Assembly (NCBI RefSeq): GCF_019186805.1
Contig: NZ_CP066783.1
Span: forward strand, 3,361,501 to 3,425,500
DNA: 64,000 nt
Direction of reading: 5' to 3'
Source of the DNA: Comamonas fluminis
GTDB taxonomy: Bacteria > Pseudomonadota > Gammaproteobacteria > Burkholderiales > Burkholderiaceae_C
The position numbers and the translations under genes are program-made. Of this stretch, positions 17,412 to 26,293 are shown in pieces. Numbering within the stretch: the first letter of the stretch is position 1; each line of letters begins with the position of its first letter. The notes under the pieces were generated by a model. The model saw only the letters and a list, made by a program, of their open reading frames with translations, searched no databases and was not told the origin of the DNA.

Positions 17412-19163
17412 TCAAACGAAAAACTCTTGGGCCTGCGGCGCATCGCTGCGGGCCATCTCGAAACCCTGCGCATCAGGGCGCAACCGGGCAATCAATGCTT
17501 CAAATTCAGGTGTGCCTCGCCGGGCCTGGCTCTGCACGCGCCCCGCCTGCAGACACACGATGCGGTCTGCCAGTCGGGCTTCACGCTGCCAGTGCGTGGC
17601 AAAAATCAGGGTGCGCCCCTGCGCCGCTAGACTCAGCCGCTGCAGCACATCACCCGCAGTGGCGGCATCCAGCCCTTCGCTGACTTCATCCAGCAACCAG
17701 CAGCCGCGCGGGCTCAGCAACAGTCGCGCCAGCGCAAGGCGCCGGGACTGCCCGCCAGACAAGCCCAGCCCACCTTCACCCAGCATGGTGTCCAGCCCTT
17801 GTGGCAGAGCCATGACGTCATTTTTCAGGCCTGCGGCTTCCAGCGCCGTCCACAATTGCGCATCATCGGCCTCGGGGGCGGCCAGCCGCAGGTTCTCGCG
17901 CAGGCTGTCCTGGAACAGCTCGGTTCTCTGCGTCATCCAGCTGCTGGCCATGGCCTTCAACTGGCCCTGCTGCGCGTTCAACTCACCCGAGATCAGCTGC
18001 AGCAACGTGGTCTTGCCTGCGCCGCTGCTGCCAATCAGAGCCACGCGCTCGCCAGGGGCGATGCTCAGATCAACGGGGCCGAGCTGACGCAGTTGCACGC
18101 CATGCAACACAGCCGCCCATTCTTCAGCGCTCTGCTGCGGCGCTTCAGGCGCGGGTTCCGCCTCTTGCACCAGGGCTGGGCCCAGACGCCGCACCGCCAG
18201 CAAAGTGCGCCCAGCCTGCTCTGCCCCACGGCGCAGCGCTGCAAACGGCTCCAGCGCCGACAGTGCCAGCAAAATTCCCAGCGCCGCAACGGGTGCATTG
18301 ATCCAGCCCTGCTCCATCAGCCAGGCCATCAGCAACACAGATGCACTTAAAGTAATAGCAGATACCGCGCCATACGCCTTGACTGCAGCCGCTTCTGTGC
18401 CATAAAGCTGTGCATCAGCGACGGCTGCCCGCTCGTCGCTGCGCAAGACCTGCTGCATCTGGCGTGGCAACTGCCCCGCCATCAGCAAATCGGTCTGGCC
18501 GGCGACCAGATCCACGGTCTGAGCGCGCATGGCTTCCAGCGCCATGGCACGGCGCACAGCGGCCTTGCGGCTGCGCAGCCCCTGCCAAAGAGCAATGCCC
18601 CAGCCCGCCAGCAGCAGCCAGGCCAGTGCCAGCAAGCCCAGCCACCAGCGCATCACGCCATAGGCCAGTGCCAGCAGCAAAGCCGCGCCCAGCGCCGAAC
18701 AGGCGGGCACCAGCAGGCGCAGATAAAGGTTGTCCAGCGCGTCCACATCCGAAGTCAGGCGCTGCAGCAAACGGGCGGGCCGCTGCAGCAGCATACGCGC
18801 AGCCTGCGGGCGGGCCCAGTGCAAAAACAGCTTCTGGCGCAGCGCAGCCAGTACGGCCAGCGTAGCGTCGTGCGTGACCATGCGCTCGGCATAACGTGCA
18901 CCAGTGCGCCCCACGGCCAGCAGGCGAATACCGGCAGACGGCATGAATACATCGAAGACGAGAGCCACTGCGGGCACCAGCCCGGCAATCGCCGTGGCGG
19001 TAATAAACCAGCCCGACAGCCCCAGCAAGGCCATGCCCATGAGCACCGTCAGCGCTGCCAGCGCGACACCGCCCAGCCAGAGCTTGCGTGGGGCCATCTG
19101 CCCAAGGGCGATCAACACCTGGCGTAAAGAAACAGGGTTGCGTGAAACAGCGTTGCAACTCAT
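17412..19163 (-). CDS. cydC: Thiol-reductant ABC exporter subunit CydC
   Basis: A 583-residue fused membrane/ATPase half-transporter. Six N-terminal membrane helices precede an ATPase domain with Walker A LIGSSGAGKTT, signature LSGGQSRRLALARLLL and the CydC-style Walker B CWLLDEVSEGLD. With CydD it exports cysteine and glutathione to the periplasm and is needed for cytochrome bd heme assembly. The start overlaps the cydD stop by four bases (ATGA). An alternative general lipid exporter is excluded by context. Confidence 0.95.
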   Translation of the reverse strand: MSCNAVSRNPVSLRQVLIALGQMAPRKLWLGGVALAALTVLMGMALLGLSGWFITATAIAGLVPAVALVFDVFMPSAGIRLLAVGRTGARYAERMVTHDATLAVLAALRQKLFLHWARPQAARMLLQRPARLLQRLTSDVDALDNLYLRLLVPACSALGAALLLALAYGVMRWWLGLLALAWLLLAGWGIALWQGLRSRKAAVRRAMALEAMRAQTVDLVAGQTDLLMAGQLPRQMQQVLRSDERAAVADAQLYGTEAAAVKAYGAVSAITLSASVLLMAWLMEQGWINAPVAALGILLALSALEPFAALRRGAEQAGRTLLAVRRLGPALVQEAEPAPEAPQQSAEEWAAVLHGVQLRQLGPVDLSIAPGERVALIGSSGAGKTTLLQLISGELNAQQGQLKAMASSWMTQRTELFQDSLRENLRLAAPEADDAQLWTALEAAGLKNDVMALPQGLDTMLGEGGLGLSGGQSRRLALARLLLSPRGCWLLDEVSEGLDAATAGDVLQRLSLAAQGRTLIFATHWQREARLADRIVCLQAGRVQSQARRGTPEFEALIARLRPDAQGFEMARSDAPQAQEFFV

Positions 19164-20899
19164 GCGACCTGCTCCAGTTCTTGGGAGGGCAGTACAGGCA
19201 GTGCAGCCAGCACGGGCAGCTCGATCACCCGATCCATGGCTGCCGCCAGTTGTGCATCGTGCGTAGCCACCAGCAGGGTGCGCCCCTTGGCCAGTTGCCT
19301 GAGGGACTGCGCAATCTGCGCGGCTGTCACAGGGTCCAGGTGCGCGGTCGGCTCATCCACCAGCAGCAGCCCTGCATGGGCCTGCACTGCCAGGCGTGCC
19401 AGCGCCAGACGAACAACTTCACCGCCCGACAGGCCACTGCCGCCCTCACCCAGACTCATGCCAGCGCGGGGGGCCAGAGTCTTATCAAGCTGCGCCTGCT
19501 GGGTTGCCGTGGCAATTTGCTGATCAGAAACTGCTGCATTACCCAGCGCAATATTGCGTGCCACCGAGCCTGAGAACACATGGGGTTGCTGACTCATCCA
19601 GGCCATACGGCTGCGCAGTGCTGGTGCAGTTTCCGCATTCAGAATCTGGCCATCAATCTCGATACGACCTTGCTGCACCGGCAGCAGGCCTGCGATCTGC
19701 GCCAGCAGCAAAGACTTGCCTGCACCACTGGGGCTCCACAGCGCTACATGCTCGCCGGGCTGCACATTCAGGGTGACAGGTGCCAGACGGCTCTGCGCAC
19801 CCGGTGCCTGCACAATCAGATCAGAAACACGCACAAGTCCAGCAATTACGCTTACTTGATGCTCACTTTTTTGAGAATCGTCCGTCCCTACGATCTCAAC
19901 GGACTGAGACTGCATATTCTTCAAGGTCTGCAAGGCGGCTTCGCCCGAAGCGCGGTCATGCCAGACGGCTGACAGGTCACGCAGTGGCTCGAAAAATGCC
20001 GGGGCCAGCAGCAGCACAAACATGGACTGGCCCAGGCTGAGCTTGCCACCCCAGGCGCCAAAGTTCAGCGTGCCCAGCAGGTGAAAGCCGATATAGACAG
20101 CCACCATAGCTACACCCAGCGCAGAGAACAGCTCCAGCACGGCAGAAGACAGAAACGCAATGCGCAGCACGCGCATGGTGCGGGCACGCAAATCTTCGGC
20201 ATGGGCGCGCAGGCGCTGACCCGTCAAATCCACGGCCTGCAGAGCGCGCAAAGTGCTCAGGCCGCGCAAACGGTCCAGCAAAAAGGCGTTCATTTCGCCC
20301 AGTTGCACCATCTGCTCTTCGCTGGCGGCCTTGGCACGCCAGCCCACAATCGCCATGAACACGGGAATCAGCGGCGCGGCAACAATCAAAATGAGAGCAG
20401 CAACCCATGACTGGCTGCCGACAGCGGCCACAATGGCCAAAGGCAGAATGCGCACGCGCCACATGGCACTCTGGTAGCGGGCCAGCCAGGGCACGATGGC
20501 TTCTGCCTGTTCGGCCACAGCACTTGCCGCCTGACCCGAGGCGGCGCGTGCCTTATCCAGCGGCGATGCACGGCCCAGCGCCTGCACCACCTGCGCCCGC
20601 AACTGGCTCAGTTGCTCACGCGCAGCGCGGTTAGCCAGCCAGCCGCCATGGCCGTCCAGCCATGCACGCAGCAAGCCCAGCGCCAGAACGCCGACAGCCA
20701 TGTGCCAGATCTGCGCCACACCCTGACCATCGGCCATGCGCTGCACCGCCCATGCCAGCAATACCGCCTGCGGCAACCAGATCAGGGCGGCCGCCATCTG
20801 CCACAACGCGCCCGCACTTGGGCGGCGCACGCTCACCGCCATGGTGGCTTGCGCCGTTTCCATGGAGGTTTGCGTGCTACTGGCGGGAGATGAAGACAT
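19160..20899 (-). CDS. cydD: Thiol-reductant ABC exporter subunit CydD
   Basis: A 579-residue half-transporter, first gene of the cyd operon. Membrane helices occupy about residues 30-320; the ATPase domain has Walker A SPSGAGKSLLL, signature LSGGEVVRLALARL and Walker B GLLLVDEPTAHLD. The ATG at 20899 lacks a Shine-Dalgarno; an in-frame ATG at 20863 is an alternative. The 5' region contains a good promoter with a palindrome at the transcription start and further dyads upstream, suggesting oxygen- or redox-responsive control. Confidence 0.95.
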   Translation of the reverse strand: MSSSPASSTQTSMETAQATMAVSVRRPSAGALWQMAAALIWLPQAVLLAWAVQRMADGQGVAQIWHMAVGVLALGLLRAWLDGHGGWLANRAAREQLSQLRAQVVQALGRASPLDKARAASGQAASAVAEQAEAIVPWLARYQSAMWRVRILPLAIVAAVGSQSWVAALILIVAAPLIPVFMAIVGWRAKAASEEQMVQLGEMNAFLLDRLRGLSTLRALQAVDLTGQRLRAHAEDLRARTMRVLRIAFLSSAVLELFSALGVAMVAVYIGFHLLGTLNFGAWGGKLSLGQSMFVLLLAPAFFEPLRDLSAVWHDRASGEAALQTLKNMQSQSVEIVGTDDSQKSEHQVSVIAGLVRVSDLIVQAPGAQSRLAPVTLNVQPGEHVALWSPSGAGKSLLLAQIAGLLPVQQGRIEIDGQILNAETAPALRSRMAWMSQQPHVFSGSVARNIALGNAAVSDQQIATATQQAQLDKTLAPRAGMSLGEGGSGLSGGEVVRLALARLAVQAHAGLLLVDEPTAHLDPVTAAQIAQSLRQLAKGRTLLVATHDAQLAAAMDRVIELPVLAALPVLPSQELEQVA

Positions 20900-20917
20900 G
20901 AATGTTAATTTCTGAAT

Positions 20918-20964
20918 TTTCAGTATTTACTGAAATTTAAATAATCTTACTCTTCTTTTGACAA
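20918..20964 (-). promoter_or_regulatory. cydD promoter with an overlapping palindromic operator
   Basis: On the minus strand TTGTCA (20964-20959) and TTTAAA (20941-20936) are 17 bases apart. The palindrome TTTCAGTA-TT-TACTGAAA (20918-20935) lies exactly where transcription should begin, which suits a repressor. The regulator is unknown. Confidence 0.55.
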
Positions 20965-21011
20965 TCATCATGGCGGCAGCCGCAAAAGCCAATTGCAGGA
21001 CTCAAGCGACA

Positions 21012-21025
21012 TTGACTGGCGTCAA
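21012..21025. promoter_or_regulatory. CRP/FNR-type dyad upstream of cydD
   Basis: TTGAC-TGGC-GTCAA is a perfect 5-4-5 inverted repeat with the spacing of FNR/Anr/Dnr boxes, though the canonical base is T rather than C at position 5. It lies about 115 bases upstream of the cydD start. Confidence 0.45.
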
Positions 21026-21042
21026 ATTCAAACGCAATTAAC

Positions 21043-21056
21043 AAGGGTTAACCCTT
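21043..21056. promoter_or_regulatory. 14-bp perfect palindrome
   Basis: AAGGGTTAACCCTT is a perfect palindrome between the nitronate monooxygenase terminator and the cydD control region. Function unknown. Confidence 0.4.
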
Positions 21057-21100
21057 TGAATTGCAGCACTTGAGCAACATCAAGAGCACTCGCAGAACGA

Positions 21101-21126
21101 AAAAAACGGCACCCAAAGGTGCCGTT
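21101..21126 (-). terminator. Intrinsic terminator of the nitronate monooxygenase gene
   Basis: On the minus strand AACGGCACC pairs with GGTGCCGTT and is followed by a T-run. It lies 25 bases after the stop codon. Confidence 0.88.
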
Positions 21127-21150
21127 CTGTTCAGCCAAAGAGGTCTGACT

Positions 21151-22107
21151 TCAGTGACCGAGCAAGCGCTCTCTGGCCTGCGCATACTCACGCTTCAGGC
21201 GTGCCACCAGTTCGGCCGTGGGCACCACCTTGTCAATCGCGCCAATGCCCTGACCGCAACCCCAGATGTCCTTCCAGGCTTTCTGCGCACTGCCGCCAAA
21301 GTTCATCTTGCTAGGGTCGGACTCTGGCAGGTTGTCCGGGTCCAGCCCCGCAGCGCGAATAGATGGGGCCAGGTAGTTGCCATGTACGCCGGTAAACAGA
21401 TTGCTGTAGACCACGTCGTCAGAGTTGCCCTCCACAATCGCCTGCTTGTAGCCATCTACCGCGCGGGCCTCGTCCGTGGCAATGAAGGCCGAGCCGATAT
21501 AGGCAAAGTCTGCTCCCATGGCCTGCGCGGCCAGCACGGCGTCGCCCGTGGCAATGGCGCCAGACAGCGCTACAGGGCCGTCAAACCACTGGCGAATTTC
21601 CTGAATCAGCGCAAACGGGCTCTTCACGCCCGCATGTCCACCCGCACCCGCGGCCACGGCGATCAGGCCATCGGCGCCCTTTTCAATCGCCTTCTTCGCA
21701 AACTTGTTGTTGATGATGTCGTGCAGCACCACACCACCCCAGCTGTGCACGGCCTGATTCACATCCTCACGCGCACCCAGGCTGGTGATGACGATGGGCA
21801 CCTTGTACTTGGCGCAGACCTGCATGTCGTGCTCCAGCCGGTCATTGCTTTTGTGCACGATCTGATTGATGGCGAACGGCGCAGAGGGGCTGTCGGGGTG
21901 GGCCTTGTCCCAGGCCGCCAGCGTTTCGGTGATCTCGGCCAGCCAGTCTTCCAGTTGCTCCGCAGGCCGCGCATTAAGCGCAGGCATGGAGCCCACAATG
22001 CCCGCCTTGCACTGCTCTATCACCAGCTTGGGGTTGCTGATGATGAACAGCGGCGAACCAATCACGGGCAAAGCCAGCTTTTGCAAAGCAGATGGCAGTT
22101 TGGACAT
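21151..22107 (-). CDS. Nitronate monooxygenase (2-nitropropane dioxygenase family)
   Basis: A 318-residue FMN-dependent TIM-barrel enzyme that oxidises alkyl nitronates such as propionate 3-nitronate. Recognised from LPVIGSPLFIISNPKLVIEQ, VAAGAGGHAG with the conserved histidine, ALSGAIATGDAVLAAQAMGA and YIGSAFIATDEA. Relatives are sometimes annotated as enoyl-ACP reductase II, but the sequence favours nitronate monooxygenase. The start at 22107 has CAAGGAGA upstream. It follows the acyl-CoA dehydrogenase gene after a 97-base gap containing a repeat copy, and may be part of the same leftward group or separate. Confidence 0.88.
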   Translation of the reverse strand: MSKLPSALQKLALPVIGSPLFIISNPKLVIEQCKAGIVGSMPALNARPAEQLEDWLAEITETLAAWDKAHPDSPSAPFAINQIVHKSNDRLEHDMQVCAKYKVPIVITSLGAREDVNQAVHSWGGVVLHDIINNKFAKKAIEKGADGLIAVAAGAGGHAGVKSPFALIQEIRQWFDGPVALSGAIATGDAVLAAQAMGADFAYIGSAFIATDEARAVDGYKQAIVEGNSDDVVYSNLFTGVHGNYLAPSIRAAGLDPDNLPESDPSKMNFGGSAQKAWKDIWGCGQGIGAIDKVVPTAELVARLKREYAQARERLLGH

Positions 22108-22146
22108 TGCTTGTCTCCTTGTTGATATTTTTCAGATCAAATTAAC

Positions 22147-22192
22147 CGCCAGCGCTGATAAATCAAGCGCTAGCAGCTCATCTTTTAATAGT
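22147..22192 (-). repeat. Short Comamonadaceae repeat copy
   Basis: AGCGCTGATAAATCAAGCGC followed by TAGCAGCTC shows both halves of the repeat in reverse orientation. It lies between the acyl-CoA dehydrogenase and nitronate monooxygenase genes. Confidence 0.65.
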
Positions 22193-22204
22193 ATTCAGGC
22201 AGCC

Positions 22205-23995
22205 TCAGAACTGTTCCATTGGCAGCGCCATCACGCTGGCACCACCTTGGGTAATGGCACCGGCCTGACCGGGAACGCGCGTCAGAATATGCTCGGCATA
22301 GAACTGGGCTGTAGCCAGTTTCGCCTGCATAAAGGCCGCTTCCTGTCCCTTTTGCAACAGCGCTTGCGCCACCAGCACCGAGCGGCCCAGTTGCCAGCCT
22401 GCGACCAGATTGCCGGTCAGCATCAGATAGGGCACGCTGCCTGCGTAGGCGGCATTGGGGTTGGTCTTAGCATTCGCCACCATGAAGTCCACCACTTGCA
22501 GGAATGCCTGACGGGCCTCACCCAGATGCTTGGCCACGGCCTTGGCGGCGTCTGTGCCGTTGGCGTTCAGCTCGGCCTCGGTTTTTTCAATTTGGGCGGC
22601 AATGGCCTTGGCGGTCTGGCCGCCGTCACGGGTGGTCTTGCGGCCCACGAGGTCATTGGCTTGAATGGCGGTGGTGCCTTCGTAGATGGTCAGAATCTTG
22701 GCATCGCGGTAGTACTGGGCGGCGCCGGTTTCTTCGATAAAGCCCATGCCGCCGTGCACTTGCACGCCCAGGCTGGTCACTTCCAGACTCATCTCGGTGC
22801 TGTAGCCCTTGACCAGCGGCACCATGAATTCATAGAAGGCCTGATTCTGCTGGCGCGTGGCGGCGTCGGGATGGTGGTGAGCAGCGTCATAAGCCGCAGC
22901 GGCCGTGGTGGCCATGGCGCGGCAGCCTTCGGTGCTGGCACGCATGGTCATGAGCATGCGGCGCACATCGGGGTGATGAATGATGGTGGCGCTGGCCTTG
23001 ACCGAGCCATCGACCGGGCGGCTTTGCACGCGCTCCTTGGCGTAGGCTACGGCGTGTTGGTAGCTGCGTTCAGCCACAGCAATGCCTTGCACGCCCACGG
23101 CGTAGCGGGCGGCGTTCATCATGATGAACATGTATTCGAGGCCACGGTTTTCTTCGCCGACGAGGTAACCGACTGCGCCACCGTGGTCGCCAAACTGCAG
23201 CACGGCGGTGGGCGACGCCTTGATGCCCATCTTGTGCTCGATGCTGACGCAATGCACATCATTGCGCTCGCCCAATGAGCCATCGGCATTGACCAAGAAC
23301 TTGGGCACCACAAACAGGCTGATGCCCTTCACACCTTCGGGCGCACCGGCCACACGGGCCAGCACCAGATGCACGATGTTCTCGGCCATATCGTGCTCAC
23401 CGTAGGTGATGAAGATCTTGGTGCCAAACACCTTGTAAGAACCATCACCCTGAGGTTCTGCCTTGGTGCGCACCAGCGCCAGATCGGAGCCCGCCTGGGG
23501 CTCGGTCAGGTTCATGGTGCCCGTCCACTCACCGGTCACCAGCTTTTCCAGATAGGTGGACTTGAGGGAGTCGCTGCCCGCAGTCAGCAAGGCTTCAATG
23601 GCACCATCGGTGAGTAAAGGGCACAGCGCAAAGCTCAAATTGGCGCTGTTGAGCATCTCGATGCAAGCTGCACCAATGATCTTGGGCAGGCCCTGGCCGC
23701 CAAAGTCCGTGGGGTGCTGCAGGCCCTGCCAGCCGCCTTCGGCGTATTGCTTGAAAGCGTCAGCAAAGCCGGGCGTTGTGGTGACCACACCCTCCTTGAA
23801 CGAAGACGGGTTCAGATCACCCGCCACATTCAAAGGCGCAACAACGCCCTCGCACAGCTTGGCGCATTCTTCCAGCACAGCCTGCGCAGTTTCCAGACCG
23901 GCGTCTTCAAAACCGGGGATCTGGGCGACTTGTTCGATCTGGGCCAGATGCTCCATGTCGAACAACATGTCTTTGATGGGGGCGGTGTATGTCAT
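22205..23995 (-). CDS. Acyl-CoA dehydrogenase, long DmdC/FadE-like type
   Basis: A 596-residue flavoprotein dehydrogenase with an extra C-terminal domain, the size of the DmdC-like group rather than the usual 380-400 residues. LCEGVVAPLN, TGTMNLTEPQAGSDLALVRT, GTKIFITYGEHD and GGMGFIEETGAAQYYRDAKI carry the flavin and substrate sites; the catalytic glutamate is expected in the last motif region. It would introduce an alpha-beta double bond into an acyl-CoA, passing electrons to the ETF encoded upstream. Substrate chain is unknown. RBS AGGA lies upstream of the ATG at 23995. Confidence 0.92.
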   Translation of the reverse strand: MTYTAPIKDMLFDMEHLAQIEQVAQIPGFEDAGLETAQAVLEECAKLCEGVVAPLNVAGDLNPSSFKEGVVTTTPGFADAFKQYAEGGWQGLQHPTDFGGQGLPKIIGAACIEMLNSANLSFALCPLLTDGAIEALLTAGSDSLKSTYLEKLVTGEWTGTMNLTEPQAGSDLALVRTKAEPQGDGSYKVFGTKIFITYGEHDMAENIVHLVLARVAGAPEGVKGISLFVVPKFLVNADGSLGERNDVHCVSIEHKMGIKASPTAVLQFGDHGGAVGYLVGEENRGLEYMFIMMNAARYAVGVQGIAVAERSYQHAVAYAKERVQSRPVDGSVKASATIIHHPDVRRMLMTMRASTEGCRAMATTAAAAYDAAHHHPDAATRQQNQAFYEFMVPLVKGYSTEMSLEVTSLGVQVHGGMGFIEETGAAQYYRDAKILTIYEGTTAIQANDLVGRKTTRDGGQTAKAIAAQIEKTEAELNANGTDAAKAVAKHLGEARQAFLQVVDFMVANAKTNPNAAYAGSVPYLMLTGNLVAGWQLGRSVLVAQALLQKGQEAAFMQAKLATAQFYAEHILTRVPGQAGAITQGGASVMALPMEQF

Positions 23996-24010
23996 CGTGA
24001 TCGCGTCCTA

Positions 24011-24046
24011 AAAAAACGGCCCGTCAGTACGAATCACTGCGGGCCT
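24011..24046 (-). terminator. Intrinsic terminator after the binding-protein gene
   Basis: Minus strand AAGGCCCGCAGT and ACTGACGGGCCGTTTTTT form a stem with one internal bulge and a T-run. It lies just after the binding-protein stop at 24059. Confidence 0.8.
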
Positions 24047-24058
24047 TGTTGTCGGTGT

Positions 24059-25207
24059 TTACTGTGTCACTCGCCCGGAGGCGCTGACAATGGACAGGTC
24101 TACATATCTGGACCCGATCTGGGAGCCGGGCTTGTAGCCCACCCAGTAGCCGCCCAGGTCATACGCATCCAGTGTGCGCAGGGCGGCAGTGACTTTTTCC
24201 GGGGTCACCGGCTGGCTGCGGCGCATGGCTTCGACGATGACCCGGGCATTCACATAGCCTTCCATCATCGCAAAGCTGACAGGAACATCCACAGACTTGC
24301 CTGCTGCGGCCACCGCATCGCGAAATTCCTTGTTGAGCTTGGCCGAGACCTTGTACGGGCTGGGCACCACCTGCGCAATGGACAGGCCGCTCATGTATTC
24401 CACCGGCAGGCGCTTGGCCAGTTGTTCGATATCGGCTTCGGCCGTGGCATAGATCTGGGTGCTGCCGCCATCCATGCGGTAGGACTCTACAAACGCAGCA
24501 GTCGTGGGGCTGGATGCCACGACCAAAATAGCCTGCGCCGGCGTTTTGGAGCCGCGCAGTTGCTCGACCACTTTATCAACCGATGCCTTGCTCTTCATGG
24601 AAGCCGCTGACACCAGCTTGGCACCACTGGGCGCGATGGCCTTGCCCACCAGATCGTTCAGCGCCTGTGCGTCAGGCCTGTCCTCATACACCAGCGCCAG
24701 CCGCGTAATACCCACGGTGGCCAGATGCGTGGCAATCTTGTTCATCTGCTCTGCCAGCCCGGCACGGGTGGCAAAGAACTGACCAGAGGCCAGCACGCGC
24801 GTGTCCGTGCTCTGGTAGCCCACCACAGACAGTGACGAAGACTCCAGCAGCTTGCTGTCCATCAGCGCAGCCATATTGCGGTTGCCGAAAAAGCCCGCCA
24901 GCACCACGGGCTTGCTGTCGCTGAGCAACTTGCGGGCCTTGGCCACGGTTTCATCCGGATGGCCCACATCGTCGGCCACAACCAGCTCCACAGGCTGCCC
25001 CTGCACGCCACCGGCCTTGTTGACCTGATCAAAGTACAGCTTCATGCCCTGAGAGTACGCACGTCCCTGCGTCGCTTCTGCACCAGACAGCGGGGCAACC
25101 TGCCCGACAGTCCAGCCCGCATGGGCCATCAATGCGACGCCGCTGCAGGCCACGGCTGCCGCCAGTCGCAATGTGTTTGACAAACTATCCCAGCGCTTGC
25201 ACATCAT
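24059..25207 (-). CDS. ABC transporter substrate-binding protein (branched-chain amino acid type)
   Basis: A 382-residue periplasmic binding protein of the LivJ-like family. It has a signal peptide (about residues 1-30, cleavage after AHA), then TVGQVAPLSGAEATQGRAYS and QGMKLYFDQVNKAGGVQGQP, typical of this fold. The start has GGAGGGAGACAATCA upstream. No permease or ATPase genes are near, so it is an orphan binding protein. It sits between etfA and an acyl-CoA dehydrogenase with terminators on both sides, so it is probably its own transcript. Ligand may be a carboxylic or aromatic acid rather than an amino acid. Confidence 0.85.
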   Translation of the reverse strand: MMCKRWDSLSNTLRLAAAVACSGVALMAHAGWTVGQVAPLSGAEATQGRAYSQGMKLYFDQVNKAGGVQGQPVELVVADDVGHPDETVAKARKLLSDSKPVVLAGFFGNRNMAALMDSKLLESSSLSVVGYQSTDTRVLASGQFFATRAGLAEQMNKIATHLATVGITRLALVYEDRPDAQALNDLVGKAIAPSGAKLVSAASMKSKASVDKVVEQLRGSKTPAQAILVVASSPTTAAFVESYRMDGGSTQIYATAEADIEQLAKRLPVEYMSGLSIAQVVPSPYKVSAKLNKEFRDAVAAAGKSVDVPVSFAMMEGYVNARVIVEAMRRSQPVTPEKVTAALRTLDAYDLGGYWVGYKPGSQIGSRYVDLSIVSASGRVTQ

Positions 25208-25303
25208 TGATTGTCTCCCTCCAAAAAACGGTCATGGACGCGACCGGGCTGCTTGAGTTTTTATTGTTCGGGAATTTATTGCACGCAGCCACCAGCACAG
25301 ATG

Positions 25304-25332
25304 AAAAAAAAGGGGCTGCAAGCCCCTCTTTT
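25304..25332. terminator. Intrinsic terminator after etfA
   Basis: AGGGGCT-TGCA-AGCCCCT on the minus strand is followed by a run of eight T. It ends the etfBA transcript. Confidence 0.92.
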
Positions 25333-25345
25333 GATGTGCGCCAAA

Positions 25346-26278
25346 TTACAGCGCCTTGACCAGTTCTGGCACTGCCGTGAACAGGTCAGCTTCCAGACCG
25401 TAGTCAGCCACCGAGAAGATCGGGGCTTCGGGGTCCTTGTTGATCGCAACGATCACCTTGGAGTCCTTCATACCGGCCAGATGCTGAATAGCGCCGGAAA
25501 TACCGGCAGCGATGTACAGCTGAGGCGCGACGATCTTGCCGGTCTGGCCCACTTGCAGGTCGTTGGGGGCGTAGCCCGCATCGACGGCAGCACGCGAAGC
25601 ACCGATGGCGGCGCCCAGCTTGTCGGCCAGAGGCGTCATCACTTCGGTGAACTTCTCGGCAGAGCCCAGAGCACGGCCACCGGAAACAATGATCTTGGCT
25701 GCGGTCAGCTCAGGACGGTCGCTCTTGGTGACTTCGCGGCCCACAAAGGCGCTCTTGCCAGAGTCGGCCACAGCGGCCACGGTTTCCACAGCAGCGGAGC
25801 CGCCAGTAGCAGCAGCGGCGTCAAAGCCAGTGGTACGCACGGTGATGACCTTGACGGCATCAGCAGACTGCACGGTGGCGATGGCGTTACCAGCGTAGAT
25901 GGGGCGCTCGAAGGTATCGGGAGCATCCACCTTGGTGATGTCGCTGATCTGGGCCACGTCCAGCTTGGCGGCCACGCGGGGAGCCACGTTCTTGCCAGCA
26001 GCCGTCGAGGGGAACAGGATGTGGCTGTAGTTGCCAGCAATGCTCAGCACTTGAGCCGCAACGTTTTCAGCCAGGCCGTCCTTGAGGCTTGCGCCGTCAG
26101 CGTGGATGACCTTGGCGACACCAGCGATCTGGGCTGCAGCAGCGGCAGCAGCGCCAGCACCTTCACCAGCCACCAGCACGTGCACATCACCACCGCAGGC
26201 AGCGGCAGCAGTCACGGTGTTCAGCGTAGCAGTCTTGATCGAAGCGTTGTCGTGTTCTGCAATAACGAGGGATGTCAT
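25346..26278 (-). CDS. etfA: Electron transfer flavoprotein alpha subunit
   Basis: A 310-residue ETF alpha subunit, carrying electrons from acyl-CoA dehydrogenases to ETF-quinone oxidoreductase. The C-terminal FAD domain has GRALGSAEKF, GASRAAVDAGYAPNDLQVGQ and ISGAIQHLAGMKDSKVIVAI, all conserved. Length is typical. It follows etfB after 15 bases, so the two are one operon. The neighbourhood of acyl-CoA dehydrogenase and crotonase-like genes fits fatty acid or branched-chain acyl-CoA oxidation. Confidence 0.97.
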   Translation of the reverse strand: MTSLVIAEHDNASIKTATLNTVTAAAACGGDVHVLVAGEGAGAAAAAAAQIAGVAKVIHADGASLKDGLAENVAAQVLSIAGNYSHILFPSTAAGKNVAPRVAAKLDVAQISDITKVDAPDTFERPIYAGNAIATVQSADAVKVITVRTTGFDAAAATGGSAAVETVAAVADSGKSAFVGREVTKSDRPELTAAKIIVSGGRALGSAEKFTEVMTPLADKLGAAIGASRAAVDAGYAPNDLQVGQTGKIVAPQLYIAAGISGAIQHLAGMKDSKVIVAINKDPEAPIFSVADYGLEADLFTAVPELVKAL

Positions 26279-26293
26279 GTCAGTCGTCTTCCT

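Noticed and set aside
18335..18375. Possible repeat copy in cydC (TAATAGCAGATACCGCGCC)
   Set aside because: Only the first half resembles the repeat and the encoded residues fit the transporter; not distinguishable from chance.
19835..19875. Possible repeat copy in cydD (CAATTACGCTTACTTGATGC)
   Set aside because: Match to the core is too weak.
21061..22125. 354-residue plus-strand frame opposite nitronate monooxygenase
   Set aside because: Runs through that gene's terminator and coding region; no recognisable domain.
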